Shown: piece after piece, positions 42,893 to 52,761 of the stretch
Layout: the number at the start of each line of letters is the position of its first letter
Position numbering within the stretch: position 1 is the first letter of the stretch
Program-made: the position numbers and the translations under genes
Notes under the pieces: model-generated
Database searches by the model: none
What the model was told of the DNA's origin: nothing
The model's input: only the letters and a program-made list of their open reading frames with translations
NCBI GenBank assembly: GCA_024704175.1
Contig: CP085629.1
Location: 3,224,001 to 3,288,000 of the forward strand
From: Paenibacillus sp. P25
Lineage (GTDB): Bacteria > Bacillota > Bacilli > Paenibacillales > NBRC-103111
Direction: 5' to 3'
Length of the DNA stretch: 64,000 bases

Positions 42893-43936
42893 TTATACCG
42901 ATTCCAAAGACTGCTTCTGCAGCTCGACCGCTTCGCTGATGCGGACCGGCCGGCCCAGACGGCTGGACAGCTTCGCCGCCAAAGCGATGCGCTCCGCCTG
43001 ATAGGCGTCGTTCCCATCCACAGGCACCGGCTTGTCGTTCAACAGGCAGTCGATGAACATCTGCGTCTCCTCAATATAAGCCCCCGTGTAACGCTCCAGG
43101 AAAAAATGCAGCGGCTTATCGCGCACGAGCCCTTCCGCCGTACTGATCTCGGCCGTGTTCGGATGGTCGTTCGTCACCGCGGCGCTCCCTTTAGAGCCAA
43201 ACACCTCGACCCGCTGGTCGTAGCCGTATACAGCCTGACGGCTGTTGTCGATCACGCCGAGCGCCCCGTTCTCGAAGCGAAGCGTCACAATCGCCGTATC
43301 CACGTCGCCGTGCTGGGCGAAGACCGGGTTGATCAGCACGTTGCCCTGGGCGTATACTTCCTCCACTTCGGCGCCGGACAAATAACGCGCCATATCGAAG
43401 TCGTGGATCATCATATCCATGAAAATGCCGCCCGACACTTTAATGTAATCTTCGTGCGGCGGGTTCGGATCGCGCGATGTGATTTTCACGATATGCGGCT
43501 CACCGATCGTACCGGCCTGTACATGCTCCCGCACGCGCTTGAAGTTGTGGTCGAAGCGGCGGTTGAAGCCGACCTGCAGCTTGACGCCGGCAGCACGGAC
43601 GGCCTCCAGCGCGGCTTCGGTTTGCGCCAGATCCATGCTCACCGGCTTCTCGCAGAAAATATGCTTGCCGGCCTGAGCCGCCTGGGTGATAAGCGGAACA
43701 TGCGTATCCGTCGACGAGCAAATAAATACCGCGTCGATGTCCGGGTCCGCGATGATCTCCGCGCTGTCCTTCGTCACCGTTCCGATGCCGCGGGCCGACG
43801 CCCAGGCCTCCAGCTCGGGACCGGCGAACAAATCGCTGACCGCGGCGATTTCCGCCAGCGGCAGACGAAGCAAATTGTCCGCATGAATTTTACCGATGCG
43901 TCCCATGCCGATAATGCCGATTCTGATCTTGTCCAT
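42893..43936 (-). CDS. iolG: inositol 2-dehydrogenase
   Basis: NAD-dependent enzyme oxidising myo-inositol to scyllo-inosose, the first step of the pathway. 347 residues of the Gfo/Idh/MocA family: Rossmann start KIRIGIIGMGRIGKIHADNL, the catalytic-lysine motif GKHIFCEKPVSMDL, GFNRRFDHNFKRVREHVQAG and the GGIFMDMMIHDFDMARYLSG segment with the catalytic Asp/His. Its ATG overlaps the iolJ stop as TAATG, behind GGAGGAAACG, so the two are translationally coupled. The family is broad, but the position in the operon makes inositol the likely substrate. Intact. Confidence 0.92.
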   Translation of the reverse strand: MDKIRIGIIGMGRIGKIHADNLLRLPLAEIAAVSDLFAGPELEAWASARGIGTVTKDSAEIIADPDIDAVFICSSTDTHVPLITQAAQAGKHIFCEKPVSMDLAQTEAALEAVRAAGVKLQVGFNRRFDHNFKRVREHVQAGTIGEPHIVKITSRDPNPPHEDYIKVSGGIFMDMMIHDFDMARYLSGAEVEEVYAQGNVLINPVFAQHGDVDTAIVTLRFENGALGVIDNSRQAVYGYDQRVEVFGSKGSAAVTNDHPNTAEISTAEGLVRDKPLHFFLERYTGAYIEETQMFIDCLLNDKPVPVDGNDAYQAERIALAAKLSSRLGRPVRISEAVELQKQSLESV

Positions 43937-44811
43937 TACACGTTTCCTCCCGCTTTGCCTGCACAGCCGAACAGGCGGATTTTTGCTTTCACCGAAGCTT
44001 TGATGGCTTCCCGGGCGGGAATGAGATAATTGCGCGGATCGTATGCCTCGGGATGCTCATTCAAGTAAGCCCGGATCGTAGCGGTGCAGGCCATTTGATT
44101 GTCGGTATTGACGTTGATTTTGGCAGTGCCGAGCGAGATCGCCTGAAGAATTTCGTCCTCCGGCAACCCGCTTCCGCCGTGCAGCACCAGGGGAAGCCCT
44201 GTCTCCCGCTGAATTTCGGCCATCCGTTCGAAGCCGAGCTTCGGCTGGCCGCGATAAGGACCGTGCACGGAGCCAAGTGCGGGAGCGAGGCAGTCGATCC
44301 CCGTCTCGCGGACCAGACGGACGCATTCCTCCGTCACCGCATACATGCCTTCCGCTTCGTCGACCACCAGGTCATCCTCCCGGCCGGTGATCCGGCCGAG
44401 CTCCGCTTCCACCGAGACGCCGAGCGCATGCGCCGCCTGGGTCACCCGCTGCGTCACGTCGATGTTCTGCTCCAGCGAATGGTGCGAAGCATCGATCATA
44501 ACCGAGGTGAAGCCGGCATGGATCGCCCGAAGGCAGACGTCATAGGTTGAGCCGTGGTCGAGGTGAAGCGCGACCGGCACCGTGATGCCGTAATGATCGA
44601 TCAGCGCCTTCACCATGCCGGCGATACAGGGGAGGCCGCCCATATAGGGAATGTACGCCTCGCTGACCCCGAGAATGACGGGAGCCTGCTCTTCCTGCGC
44701 AGCCTGCAGAATGGCCTGTGTAAATTCCAGATTATTTAAATTAAACTGCCCGACGGCATACTTTCCTTCCAGCGCCTGCCGGAGCATCGATGTCATCGAT
44801 ACGAGCGTCAT
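43936..44811 (-). CDS. iolJ: 6-phospho-5-dehydro-2-deoxy-gluconate aldolase
   Basis: Class II aldolase that splits the phosphorylated intermediate made by IolC into dihydroxyacetone phosphate and malonic semialdehyde. 291 residues (IolJ of B. subtilis is 290). Start at the ATG at 44811 ([20 protein letters not shown]) behind GGAAGGAG. Zinc ligands are visible in [12 protein letters not shown] and [13 protein letters not shown], with [13 protein letters not shown] between. [18 protein letters not shown] matches the aldolase phosphate-binding end. A longer open frame to 45051 overlaps iolA and is not coding. Intact. Confidence 0.95.
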   Translation of the reverse strand: MTLVSMTSMLRQALEGKYAVGQFNLNNLEFTQAILQAAQEEQAPVILGVSEAYIPYMGGLPCIAGMVKALIDHYGITVPVALHLDHGSTYDVCLRAIHAGFTSVMIDASHHSLEQNIDVTQRVTQAAHALGVSVEAELGRITGREDDLVVDEAEGMYAVTEECVRLVRETGIDCLAPALGSVHGPYRGQPKLGFERMAEIQRETGLPLVLHGGSGLPEDEILQAISLGTAKINVNTDNQMACTATIRAYLNEHPEAYDPRNYLIPAREAIKASVKAKIRLFGCAGKAGGNV

Positions 44812-44840
44812 GGGGTTATAGCTCCTTCCGAAAAAGCCCT

Positions 44841-46285
44841 TTACCAGCGGGCCGTCACCATTTTCTTGCGGGTATAGAACTCTACTCCGTCCGTACCGTT
44901 CGCGTGCAGGTCGCCGTAGAACGATTTTTTCCAGCCGGAGAAGGGGAAGAACGCCATCGGGGCCGGTACGCCGAGGTTGACGCCGAGCATGCCGGCATCG
45001 ATCGTATCGCGGAACTGGCGCACGTTGCCGCCGTCTCTCGTGAAGATGCAAGCGCCGTTGGCGAATTCCGAGCGGTTCGCCAGCTCAATCGCATCTTCAA
45101 GCGTAGCGGTTCTTACGATCGACAGCACCGGAGCGAAAATTTCATCCTCCCAAATTTTCATGCCGCATTCCACTTGATCGAAGAGCGTCGGTCCGACAAA
45201 ATAGCCCTTACCGTCCGAAGCCGCGTCCTTGCGGCCGTCGCGGACGAGCAGTGCCCCTTCGTTCTCGCCGGTTTCGATATATTTCAGCGTGCGCTCTTTA
45301 TGCGGCCCGCGAATGACCGGACCGAGGAATACGCCTTCGTCAAGCCCGTTGCCGATGGTAATTTGATCGGCGGCTTCTTTCAGCTTGCCGACCAGCTCGT
45401 CGGCCACCTCTCCTACGGCGACGACGACGGAGCAGGCCATGCAGCGTTCGCCCGCGGAGCCGAAGGCCGCGTTCGTGATTTCCTTCACAGTCAGATCCAG
45501 ATCCGCATCCGGCATGACGATGGAATGGTTCTTCGCGCCGGCCAGCGCCTGCACGCGTTTGCCGTGGGCGGATGCCGTTTTGTACACATATTCCGCAACC
45601 GGCTCGCGAGCCGACGAACGAAACCGCTTTGATGTCCTTATGCTCCAGAATGCCGTTCACCACGTCGTGCGCGCCGTGTACGATGTTCAGCACGCCGTCC
45701 GGCGCCCGGCTTCCTTGAACAGCTCCGCCAAGCGGTTCGCGAGGAGCGGCGTCCGCTCCGACGGCTTCAGCACGAACGTGTTGCCGCAGGCGATCGCAAG
45801 GGGAACATCCAGCACGGCACCATCATCGGGAAGTTGAACGGCGTAATGCCGCCGACCACGCCGACCGGGTAGCGGTACATGCCGGACTCAAGGCCCGTAG
45901 CGATATCCGGCAGCTGCTTGCCCATCATTAGCGACGGCGCGCCTGCGGCGAACTCGACGCATTCGATGCCGCGCAGCACTTCGCCGTAAGCTTCGGTGTA
46001 GCTTTTGCCGTTCTCTTGAGTAACGAGCCGTGCGAGTTCTTCCCAATGATCGACGAGCAGCTGCTGGTACTTGAACAGGATGCGCGCGCGGCGCGGAACC
46101 GGGGTGCGGCTCCATGTTTTAAAAGCTTCCTTGGCCGATTGAACCGCCCGGTCCACATCCTCCTTCGTGGAGAACGGAACATAAGCCAGAACTTCTTCGG
46201 TAGCGGGGTTATATACAGGTTCTGTTTGCGAGGATGCGGAAGCGGTCCAGTCGCCGCCGATCCAGTTTTTCAAGGTTGCAGTCAT
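44841..46285 (-). CDS. iolA: methylmalonate-semialdehyde / malonate-semialdehyde dehydrogenase (CoA-acylating), frameshifted
   Basis: Converts malonic semialdehyde to acetyl-CoA, the last step of inositol breakdown. About 485 residues of the aldehyde dehydrogenase superfamily, MmsA branch. N terminus [40 protein letters not shown] (cofactor site), then frame changes near 45815, 45710 and 45605, after which [20 protein letters not shown] and the active-site cysteine segment [15 protein letters not shown] appear; C-terminal [20 protein letters not shown]. With the indels repaired every block is present. Lies between iolC and iolJ. Confidence 0.93.
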
Positions 46286-46319
46286 AAAGTATGTTCTCCC
46301 TTCGGGTGATCGGCTCCGG

Positions 46320-47330
46320 TCAGGAAGCCGTAATTTCGCCGCGGTTGCAGCGTTCGATGTAGTCGTGAACCTGATCCGCCGTCGGCATCGCGTCCGAGCA
46401 GCTGTGGCTCGAAATGACGATGCAGGCCGCCGCGCTGCCGAATTCCATGCTTTTCTCCAGCGTCCAGCCCTGCATTACGCCGTACAGGAAGCCTGCGGCA
46501 TAGGAGTCGCCGGCGCCGAACGTCTTGACGACCTTCGCCGGGAAGCTCTTCGCCCGGTGGGAAGCGCCGTCCTTCGTGTAAGCAATGGAGCCGTCTTTGC
46601 CGTGCTTGATGATGACGATTTTGGCCGAGTAATCGAACCATTTGCCGGCCGTGATTTGGTCGCTGTGCTCCGGATTGTGCTCGAACGTTTCCATCATGTC
46701 GAACTCCTCGCGGGTACCGAGGATGATGTCGCATTTCTCAGCCGCCAGGTTATAATAAACCGCCGTTTCTTCCGGGGAGGTCCAGGTATAAGGCCGGTAA
46801 TCCAGGTCGAAGGCAATGACGGCGCCGTGCTTCTTGGCGTAGTTCAGCGCTTGGAACACGGCTTCGCGGGATGGGCTCTTCGCGAGCGCGGTACCGGAGA
46901 TCAGCAGCACCTTTGTCCGTGCGATCAACGACTCCTGCACTTCGCCAGGTGTCAGCAGCAAATCCGCCGCATTATCGCGGTACATGAGGATGCTGCAGTC
47001 GGTCGGGCTTTTAATCTCGGTAAAAGCCAGGCCCGTCACCGCACCGGTCGTATCCGTAACGACATTCGTCGTCTCGATGTGGTTGCGGCGCAGGTAGCCT
47101 TCGATGAACCGGCCCATCTGGTCGTTCGCGATTTTGCCGATAAAGGCGGTTTTCAGACCCAGGCGAGACATACCGATCGTAATATTGGCCGGAGAGCCGC
47201 CGACGTATTTCGTAAACGTCATCGTTTCTTCCATCGGGCGGTTGATTTCGTTGGCGTTCAAATCGATGCACAAGCGGCCGATCGCTGTGAAATCCAGCGT
47301 TTTCTGCTCGGGAAAAGACACATAAGACAT
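46320..47330 (-). CDS. iolC: 5-dehydro-2-deoxygluconokinase
   Basis: PfkB-family kinase phosphorylating 5-dehydro-2-deoxygluconate at O6. 336 residues, intact. N-terminal signature [20 protein letters not shown] then [21 protein letters not shown]-terminal signature [20 protein letters not shown] with the catalytic Asp. The double methionine-rich [12 protein letters not shown] segment is typical of IolC. Between iolE and iolA with about 40 bases on either side. Confidence 0.95.
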   Translation of the reverse strand: MSYVSFPEQKTLDFTAIGRLCIDLNANEINRPMEETMTFTKYVGGSPANITIGMSRLGLKTAFIGKIANDQMGRFIEGYLRRNHIETTNVVTDTTGAVTGLAFTEIKSPTDCSILMYRDNAADLLLTPGEVQESLIARTKVLLISGTALAKSPSREAVFQALNYAKKHGAVIAFDLDYRPYTWTSPEETAVYYNLAAEKCDIILGTREEFDMMETFEHNPEHSDQITAGKWFDYSAKIVIIKHGKDGSIAYTKDGASHRAKSFPAKVVKTFGAGDSYAAGFLYGVMQGWTLEKSMEFGSAAACIVISSHSCSDAMPTADQVHDYIERCNRGEITAS

Positions 47331-47371
47331 GGTCGTTTACCTACTTTCCTTAAGGAATGTCACGAATCCCC

Positions 47372-48264
47372 TCAGATCAGAGACTCGATGTATTGCAGCG
47401 CGTTCTTCGCGTATTCGTAAGGATTGTGCTCGGCCGGATCCTGCTCGCCTTCGAGCATCGCCCAGCCGTCGTACCCGCGGTCGAGGAGCTCTGCGAAGAT
47501 CGGTGCAAAGTCGATGCAGCCGTCGCCCGGCACCGTGAACACGCCCTTGCGGATGCAGGTCACGAAGTCGGCCTTCTCGGCACGCGCTTCCTCCAGCACC
47601 GCCGGGCGGATATCCTTCAAATGAATGTACGCGATCCGGTCGTAATGCTTGCGCAGCACGGTCAGCGGGTCCGCCCCGCCGTAGTAGGCATGCCCGGTAT
47701 CGAAGAGCAGGTAGACGAGCGAAGGATCGGTCAGCTCCATCAGCTTGTCGATTTCCTCCGGCTGCTCGACGACCGTACCGCCATGGTGATGGTAAGTCAG
47801 CTTCAGGCCGTATTCCTTCGCAATCGCGCCGGCGGCGTTCAGCCCCTCCGCCAGGCTGCGCCAGCCCGCTTCGTCCAGCCGCAGCACTTCTTTCTCGTGC
47901 GGAGTACGCCGCGGGTCGAAGTGAAGCGAGCCCCCGACCTCCGCCGTGCTGATCACCGTGCTGCCCATTTCCTTGAGGAAAGCGGCATGCTTGCGGTAGG
48001 CCTCCAGTTCCGATTCGCGGTAAGCCGGATCGGAGAACAGCACCGACTTCCACTGCGAGACCAGCTGAATACCGCGCTTCGACAGCTCCTGTTTCAGCAC
48101 GGGAATATCAGTAGGGTATTTGCGGCCCATTTCCGTCCCGGTAAGACCGAGCTTTTGAATATCGTCGACAATTTGTTCGAAGGTGGTGTCTGCGCCGTGC
48201 TCCCTGACGTCTTCCCCACCCAGTTGATCGGATGAATGCCCAGCTGAAAAGGCAGCTTTTTCAT
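47372..48264 (-). CDS. iolE: inosose dehydratase, frameshifted
   Basis: Dehydrates scyllo-inosose to the cyclohexanedione intermediate, second step of the pathway. About 298 residues (297 in B. subtilis), TIM-barrel fold of the xylose-isomerase-like superfamily. It starts MKKLPFQLGIHPINWVG at 48264; at 48214-48217 a C run is one base short, and repair gives EDVREHGADTTFEQIVDDIQ then KLGLTGTEMGRKYPTDIP. Metal-binding residues are visible in KLTYHHHGGTVVE, LLFDTGHAYYGG, YIHLKDIRP and GDGCIDF. Located between iolD and iolC. Confidence 0.95.
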
Positions 48265-48305
48265 GGAATCCGTTCCCTTCCTTATATATTAAGCGGGCTT
48301 TATTG

Positions 48306-50172
48306 TCAGATCGGCCGCGCCGCTTGAATGCGGGTTTTCATCTCGGCATGGGCCGCCAGCACCTTCTCGCTGACGGACACCTCCGGCACGCCAACCTGCC
48401 ACCACGATTCGTAGCCGTCGGTATTCGTGCCCGGTACGACCGGAATTTCGATCAGCGTCGTCACGGTCTCTTCCTTGGCCTGCCTCAGCGCTTGCGCGAG
48501 CTCCTCGGCGTTGGTCGCTTTATATGCCTTGGCCCCCAGGCTCCGGGCATGCGCCGCAAAGTCGATTGGCAGGTAGCCGCCGGTCAGCCGGCCCGTAGAA
48601 GCCTCGCGGTAGCGGAATTCGTTGCCGAAGCCGTCGCTTCCGTGGCCGCGCTGCAGGTTATGAATGCACTGGAAACCGTGGTTGTCGAACAGGAGTACCG
48701 TAATTTTACGGCCTTCCTGCAGGCTCGTGACGAGCTCGGAATGCAGCATCAGGTAGCTTCCATCGCCGACCACCGCATACACCTCACGGTCCGGATCAGC
48801 CAAAGCCGCGCCAAACGCGCCGCTCACCTCATAGCCCATGCACGAGAAACCGTATTCCATATGGTACGTCTTCGGTTCGGACGATCTCCACAGCCGGTGC
48901 AGATCGCCCGGCAGGCCGCCGGCCGCACAGACGATGACGGACGACGGATCGATCGTCCGATTGATCACCCCGAGCGCGCGCGTCTGCGCAAGTCCGGCCT
49001 CATGCTGCAGGTCGTACAGTCGGTCGACCTCGCCGTCCCAACGCTGCTTCAGCTCCGCGATCTCCGTGGCCGCATAGCCGCTCCGGTAGGAGAGTGCCGT
49101 CAAGGCTTCCTGCAAGGCCGCAAGCGCTTCCTTCGCATCCGCGGTAATCGCCGCGCCGTTCAGCTTCGAGGAATCAAAGCCGCTGATATTGATGTTGACG
49201 AAGACGGCATCCGGATTGGCAAAAGCGGATTTCGAAGCCGTCGTAAAATCGGAATACCGGGTGCAGACGCCGATGATGAGGTCCGCCTGCTTTGCAAGCA
49301 CGTTCGCCGCGAGCGAGCCGGTGACGCCGATGGCACCCACATTCAGCGGATGGTTCCACGGCAGCCGAGCTCTTGCCGGCCTGCGTCTCCGCCACCGGGA
49401 TGCCGAACGCTTCGGCAAAGGCGGCCAGCTCCTTCGTCGCCTCCGCATACAGCACGCCCCCGCCGGCGACGATCAGCGGCTTCTTCCGTCCCGCGATCAG
49501 CTCGGCTGCGCGCCGCACCGCTTCTTTGGCCGGCGGCCGGCGGTCGAGGTAATGCACCTTTTTCTCGAAAAATTCCTCCGGATAGTCATAAGCCTCCGCC
49601 TGCACATCCTGCGGCAGGGCCAAGGTCACCGCTCCGGTTTCCGCCGGGTCGGTCAGTACGCGCATCGCCTGCACGGCCGCCGTCATCAGCTGCTCGGGCC
49701 GGACGATCCGGTCCCAATATTTGCTGACGGCCTTGAACGGGTCGTTCGCCGACACCGTGTAATCGCCGGGTACCTCCAGCCGCTGCAGTACCGGGTCCGG
49801 CTGGCGCGAGGCGAAGTTGTCCCCCGGCAGCAGCAGCACCGGAATCCGGTTGACCGTGGCCGTCGCCGCCGCCGTCACCATATTGAGGGCGCCCGGTCCG
49901 ATCGAGGTCGTGCAGGCAAAAATTTGCCTGCGGTTCTTCTGCTTCGCGTAAGCCGCCGCCGCATGAACCATCCCCTGCTCGTTCTTGCCCTGGATGTAAA
50001 TCAAATCCCCCGCGCTGCGCTCCAGCGCCTCCCCCAGACCCGTCACATTGCCGTGTCCGAAGATCCCCATGACGCCGCGAACAAATTTGCTTTCCCGCCC
50101 GTCGACCGAAATATACTGCGCGTCGAGGAACCGCAGCGACGCCTGGGACATCGTAAGCCTGATCGTTTTCAT
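48306..50172 (-). CDS. iolD: 3D-(3,5/4)-trihydroxycyclohexane-1,2-dione hydrolase, frameshifted
   Basis: Thiamine-diphosphate enzyme opening the inositol ring to 5-deoxy-glucuronate. About 622 residues (637 in B. subtilis). Starts [20 protein letters not shown] at 50172 behind GAAGGGAGAG. The PYR domain has the glutamate in [20 protein letters not shown]; the ThDP-binding domain carries [20 protein letters not shown] then [14 protein letters not shown], the GDG...N motif. One frameshift near 49360 in the central domain. First gene of the operon, with promoter and operators upstream. Confidence 0.95.
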
Positions 50173-50196
50173 CCTGCTCTCCCTTCCTTCATCAAA

Positions 50197-50212
50197 GGTT
50201 AACCGCTTAACC
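50197..50212. promoter_or_regulatory. LacI-type operator 1, iolD leader
   Basis: GGTTAACCGCTTAACC, a 16-base palindrome with 7 of 8 paired positions and a central CG, as LacI-family operators have. It lies 25 bases before the iolD start codon and exactly 100 bases from operator 2, which would allow looping by a tetramer or a roadblock. Confidence 0.7.
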
Positions 50213-50296
50213 CATTTAGAAAACGCCTTCATCTTTCATAAAACCGCATCATTCGACATTCTTTTTCTCTTCTAAAAATCCATACAGCATTTAATG

Positions 50297-50312
50297 AGTT
50301 AACCGCTTAACC
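50297..50312. promoter_or_regulatory. LacI-type operator 2, over the iolD transcription start
   Basis: AGTTAACCGCTTAACC, differing from operator 1 at one base. It begins two bases after the -10 box of the iolD promoter, so a bound repressor would block initiation. Confidence 0.75.
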
Positions 50313-50314
50313 CC

Positions 50315-50344
50315 ATCTTACTACAGCTCGCGCCCAATTGACAA
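50315..50344 (-). promoter_or_regulatory. iolD promoter
   Basis: On the minus strand TTGTCA (50344-50339), an 18-base spacer and TAAGAT (50320-50315), a good sigma-A type promoter, leading directly into operator 2. Confidence 0.65.
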
Positions 50345-50499
50345 TGCTTTCTTTTCCAAATTGATTAAGCGGGGAGACCGAATCCGGATCAACCGGCTTC
50401 CGGCCCTCGCTCCCCCTCCCTATGCTGGAACCTCAGCAGAATCACATCGGCATGGGCCGCCCCCAGTGCTTCCGGCTGGCCTCTCTTTTGGTTCCGGGA

Positions 50500-52746
50500 C
50501 TACAACCGGCTCCCCTGTGCGAGCCGCTCCTTCAGCTTCGCCACTTCGGTCCCCGCCAGCATCATGATGCCGATCCCGTGATTGTCGTTGGTGACCGTCA
50601 GCAGATCGTACATATAGTAGTCGGGCGAAAAAGCGTACCTCGAGCCGCTGCATACCCCGTGCACATGGCCTTGGCGGTCGATCGCGATGCGCGCGAGGCC
50701 TTCCCAGGCCTTCACGGCGGCTGCGGTAAACCGGTCCGGCTCGCGCAGCCAGCCGAAGCGCACGCCGCGGGCGAAAGCATAGGCGAACATCGCCGTGCAG
50801 GAAGCTTCCTCGTAAGCGTCCGGCTCATTCAGCACCTGGCGCCAGAGCCCGCTTTCCGCCTGCAAAGCCGCATACCCCTCGCACAGCTCGTTGAAGAAGC
50901 CGACCAGCTCCGCCCGCTTCTCATGGCTCTCCGGCGGCGTCTCCAGCACCTCCGACAGCGAGAACAGCGTCCAGCCGTTGCCGCGTCCCCAAGGAATCCC
51001 CGTCGCCGCCCCGTACTTGAAATCAAAGACGTGGGACATGATGCGCTGTTCGGGCATATAAAGGTATTTGCGAAACAAAAGAAACTGCGCAGCCGCCTCG
51101 TCCAGCGCCTCGGCGCGGCCCGTCACCCGGGCATACCGGCACAGGAACGGCGTGCTCATGTAGAGGTCGTCGGCCCACATCGTGTCGGCGGAATACTCGC
51201 CCTCACATGTCCGGTAGAAGGCCCCGTCCTCCTTCCGCTCCAGCCGGTGCAGAATGAAATCGGCGATCCGGTCCGCTACCGGAAGAAAGCCCGGGTCTTC
51301 ACACTCCCGGTACGCTTCCAGCATGGCCGAGCCGAACGAGCCGCAGTTGTCCAGCATCCGCATCATCACAAGTCGCTGGTTCACCGCCGGGAACCCGTAC
51401 TGCTCCCGGTCCCAGAGCGAGTATTCGAACAGATCCGTGCACTCCTGTACGTGTTCCACCGCATAGCGGATCAGGTCCGGCCGGCCCAAATACCTTCCCG
51501 CCTGGAGCAAGCCGTAGATGGTCACGCCGAGCGGATAATCCCAGCGCGCATAGTTGGTCACACTGCCGACCGTCCATTTGTTGCTCAGCATCGCATTCTC
51601 GTAATAAGGGCGGATCCGGGCCTCCGGGCCGTCCAGCCTCCAATACGTCCTATCGGTTAGCGCTGAGGCCTCCGCCTTCAGCGGATACAGCCGGTCCGTC
51701 CTCACGAGCTCGCTGTAGTCCAGCCGGACGTCCGCCTCCAGCGGTCCCAGATAAAACCACGGCTCTCTCGTGCCTTGAACCGGAATCGGCGCGGTCAGCT
51801 CCGCTTCCGATTCACCTACGCTGACCGTCAGCGAATAACCCCATTCGCCTTCGCCGCTGCAGACGGACCGCACCAGCAGATCCCGCTTCCCGAACGCCAG
51901 CGGAACCTCCTTCCGGAAGCTGCCCGCTTCGCTAAGCTCCACCACCTGCCGGCCGTCCAGCCATATCGTCAGGGGACCCGTGGCCGTCCCCTCCAGCCGC
52001 ACGGTCGCCTCCCCGGCGCGAAGCTGATTCACCCGGGCCCACGCATAGGCCTGCTTCCCCGGGCGCCGCCCGAACAGCCGCTCCGGCACCGGCTTCGCCT
52101 GCTCATGGCCGCTCCAGCCGCATGCGGGCAGCCAGCGCAGCCCGCTCTCCCGCTCGGAAGCGTGCGTATCCGGCTCGAAGCCTTCCTCGAACCGGTCCGT
52201 ATCCACCGGCTCGGAGTAAACCCACCCGGCCTGCCCCTGCCGTTCGGCAAACGGCGTCAGCACGTTCAAGATCCGCACCTTGGCCTCATCCGGCCCGAAC
52301 AGGCGACCGAAGCCGGCGGGCGTATGCTTGAACTTCAAGAAGAGCCGGTTCCAGCCCTTCACAAAGTTCAGATTCAGCTTGACGGTTGCGTCCGGCTTGA
52401 TCTCGTCGATCACATTCGAACGGTACGCAAGCTCCCCGTTGAAATAGAACCGTACCGGGCCAAGACAGCGGATCAGCACATCCAGGCTGCGCTCCCCGTC
52501 GCTCCAGACCAGCCCGCAGGCGTAGGCGTATTGGCCGGGCCTTGCATCCGGAAACCGCTGTCCGAGATCGAGTTCGAACAGCCCCTCCTCATTCTGCAAT
52601 ATGCCCGAGGCATAGAACGTCCGGTAGGCGAAGCCCGCCTGCGGGTTCGCGCCGACGTACCGGTCGGCAAGCACCTTCAGGATCGCGGCATCGTCGTCGC
52701 CGAAGCGGTATCTCACACTTTCCTGCTCGTGAAAATAAGTCGTCAT
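50500..52746 (-). CDS. GH105 unsaturated uronyl hydrolase with long N-terminal extension
   Basis: Intact 748-residue protein, twice the normal GH105 length. The C-terminal half (about 375-748) is the alpha/alpha barrel of YteR/YesR: NYARWDYPLGVTIYGLLQAG, the catalytic Asp in SADTMWADDLYMSTPFLCRY, GIPWGRGNGWTLFSLSEVL and NEPDAYEEASCTAMFAYAFA. It hydrates the unsaturated uronic acid left by a polysaccharide lyase. The N-terminal half looks like two beta-sandwich domains with an FYFNGELAYRSN and a TIWLDGRQVVELSE segment, both reminiscent of carbohydrate-binding or PA14-like modules. No signal peptide, so it acts on imported material. Last gene of the second transport locus; GAAGGGAAGGGA precedes the ATG. 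Confidence 0.88.
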   Translation of the reverse strand: MTTYFHEQESVRYRFGDDDAAILKVLADRYVGANPQAGFAYRTFYASGILQNEEGLFELDLGQRFPDARPGQYAYACGLVWSDGERSLDVLIRCLGPVRFYFNGELAYRSNVIDEIKPDATVKLNLNFVKGWNRLFLKFKHTPAGFGRLFGPDEAKVRILNVLTPFAERQGQAGWVYSEPVDTDRFEEGFEPDTHASERESGLRWLPACGWSGHEQAKPVPERLFGRRPGKQAYAWARVNQLRAGEATVRLEGTATGPLTIWLDGRQVVELSEAGSFRKEVPLAFGKRDLLVRSVCSGEGEWGYSLTVSVGESEAELTAPIPVQGTREPWFYLGPLEADVRLDYSELVRTDRLYPLKAEASALTDRTYWRLDGPEARIRPYYENAMLSNKWTVGSVTNYARWDYPLGVTIYGLLQAGRYLGRPDLIRYAVEHVQECTDLFEYSLWDREQYGFPAVNQRLVMMRMLDNCGSFGSAMLEAYRECEDPGFLPVADRIADFILHRLERKEDGAFYRTCEGEYSADTMWADDLYMSTPFLCRYARVTGRAEALDEAAAQFLLFRKYLYMPEQRIMSHVFDFKYGAATGIPWGRGNGWTLFSLSEVLETPPESHEKRAELVGFFNELCEGYAALQAESGLWRQVLNEPDAYEEASCTAMFAYAFARGVRFGWLREPDRFTAAAVKAWEGLARIAIDRQGHVHGVCSGSRYAFSPDYYMYDLLTVTNDNHGIGIMMLAGTEVAKLKERLAQGSRL

Positions 52747-52761
52747 CTCGTCCCTTCCCTT

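Larger units (their letters stand above)
50173..50499. promoter_or_regulatory. iolD control region
   Basis: No gene lies in these 327 bases. They hold the iol promoter, two full repressor palindromes (listed separately), and a half-match GATTAAGCGG at 50363-50372 upstream of the -35 box. Towards the GH105 stop there is an imperfect hairpin (GGGGAG/CTCCCC arms, about 50370-50420) without a T run, a weak terminator candidate. Confidence 0.6.

Noticed and set aside
44812..45051. N-terminal extension of iolJ into iolA
   Set aside because: It is an out-of-frame reading of iolA; the ATG at 44811 has GGAAGGAG and gives the exact family length.
50363..50378. A third iolD operator
   Set aside because: Ten bases match one arm but the other arm is absent; recorded only as a half-site.
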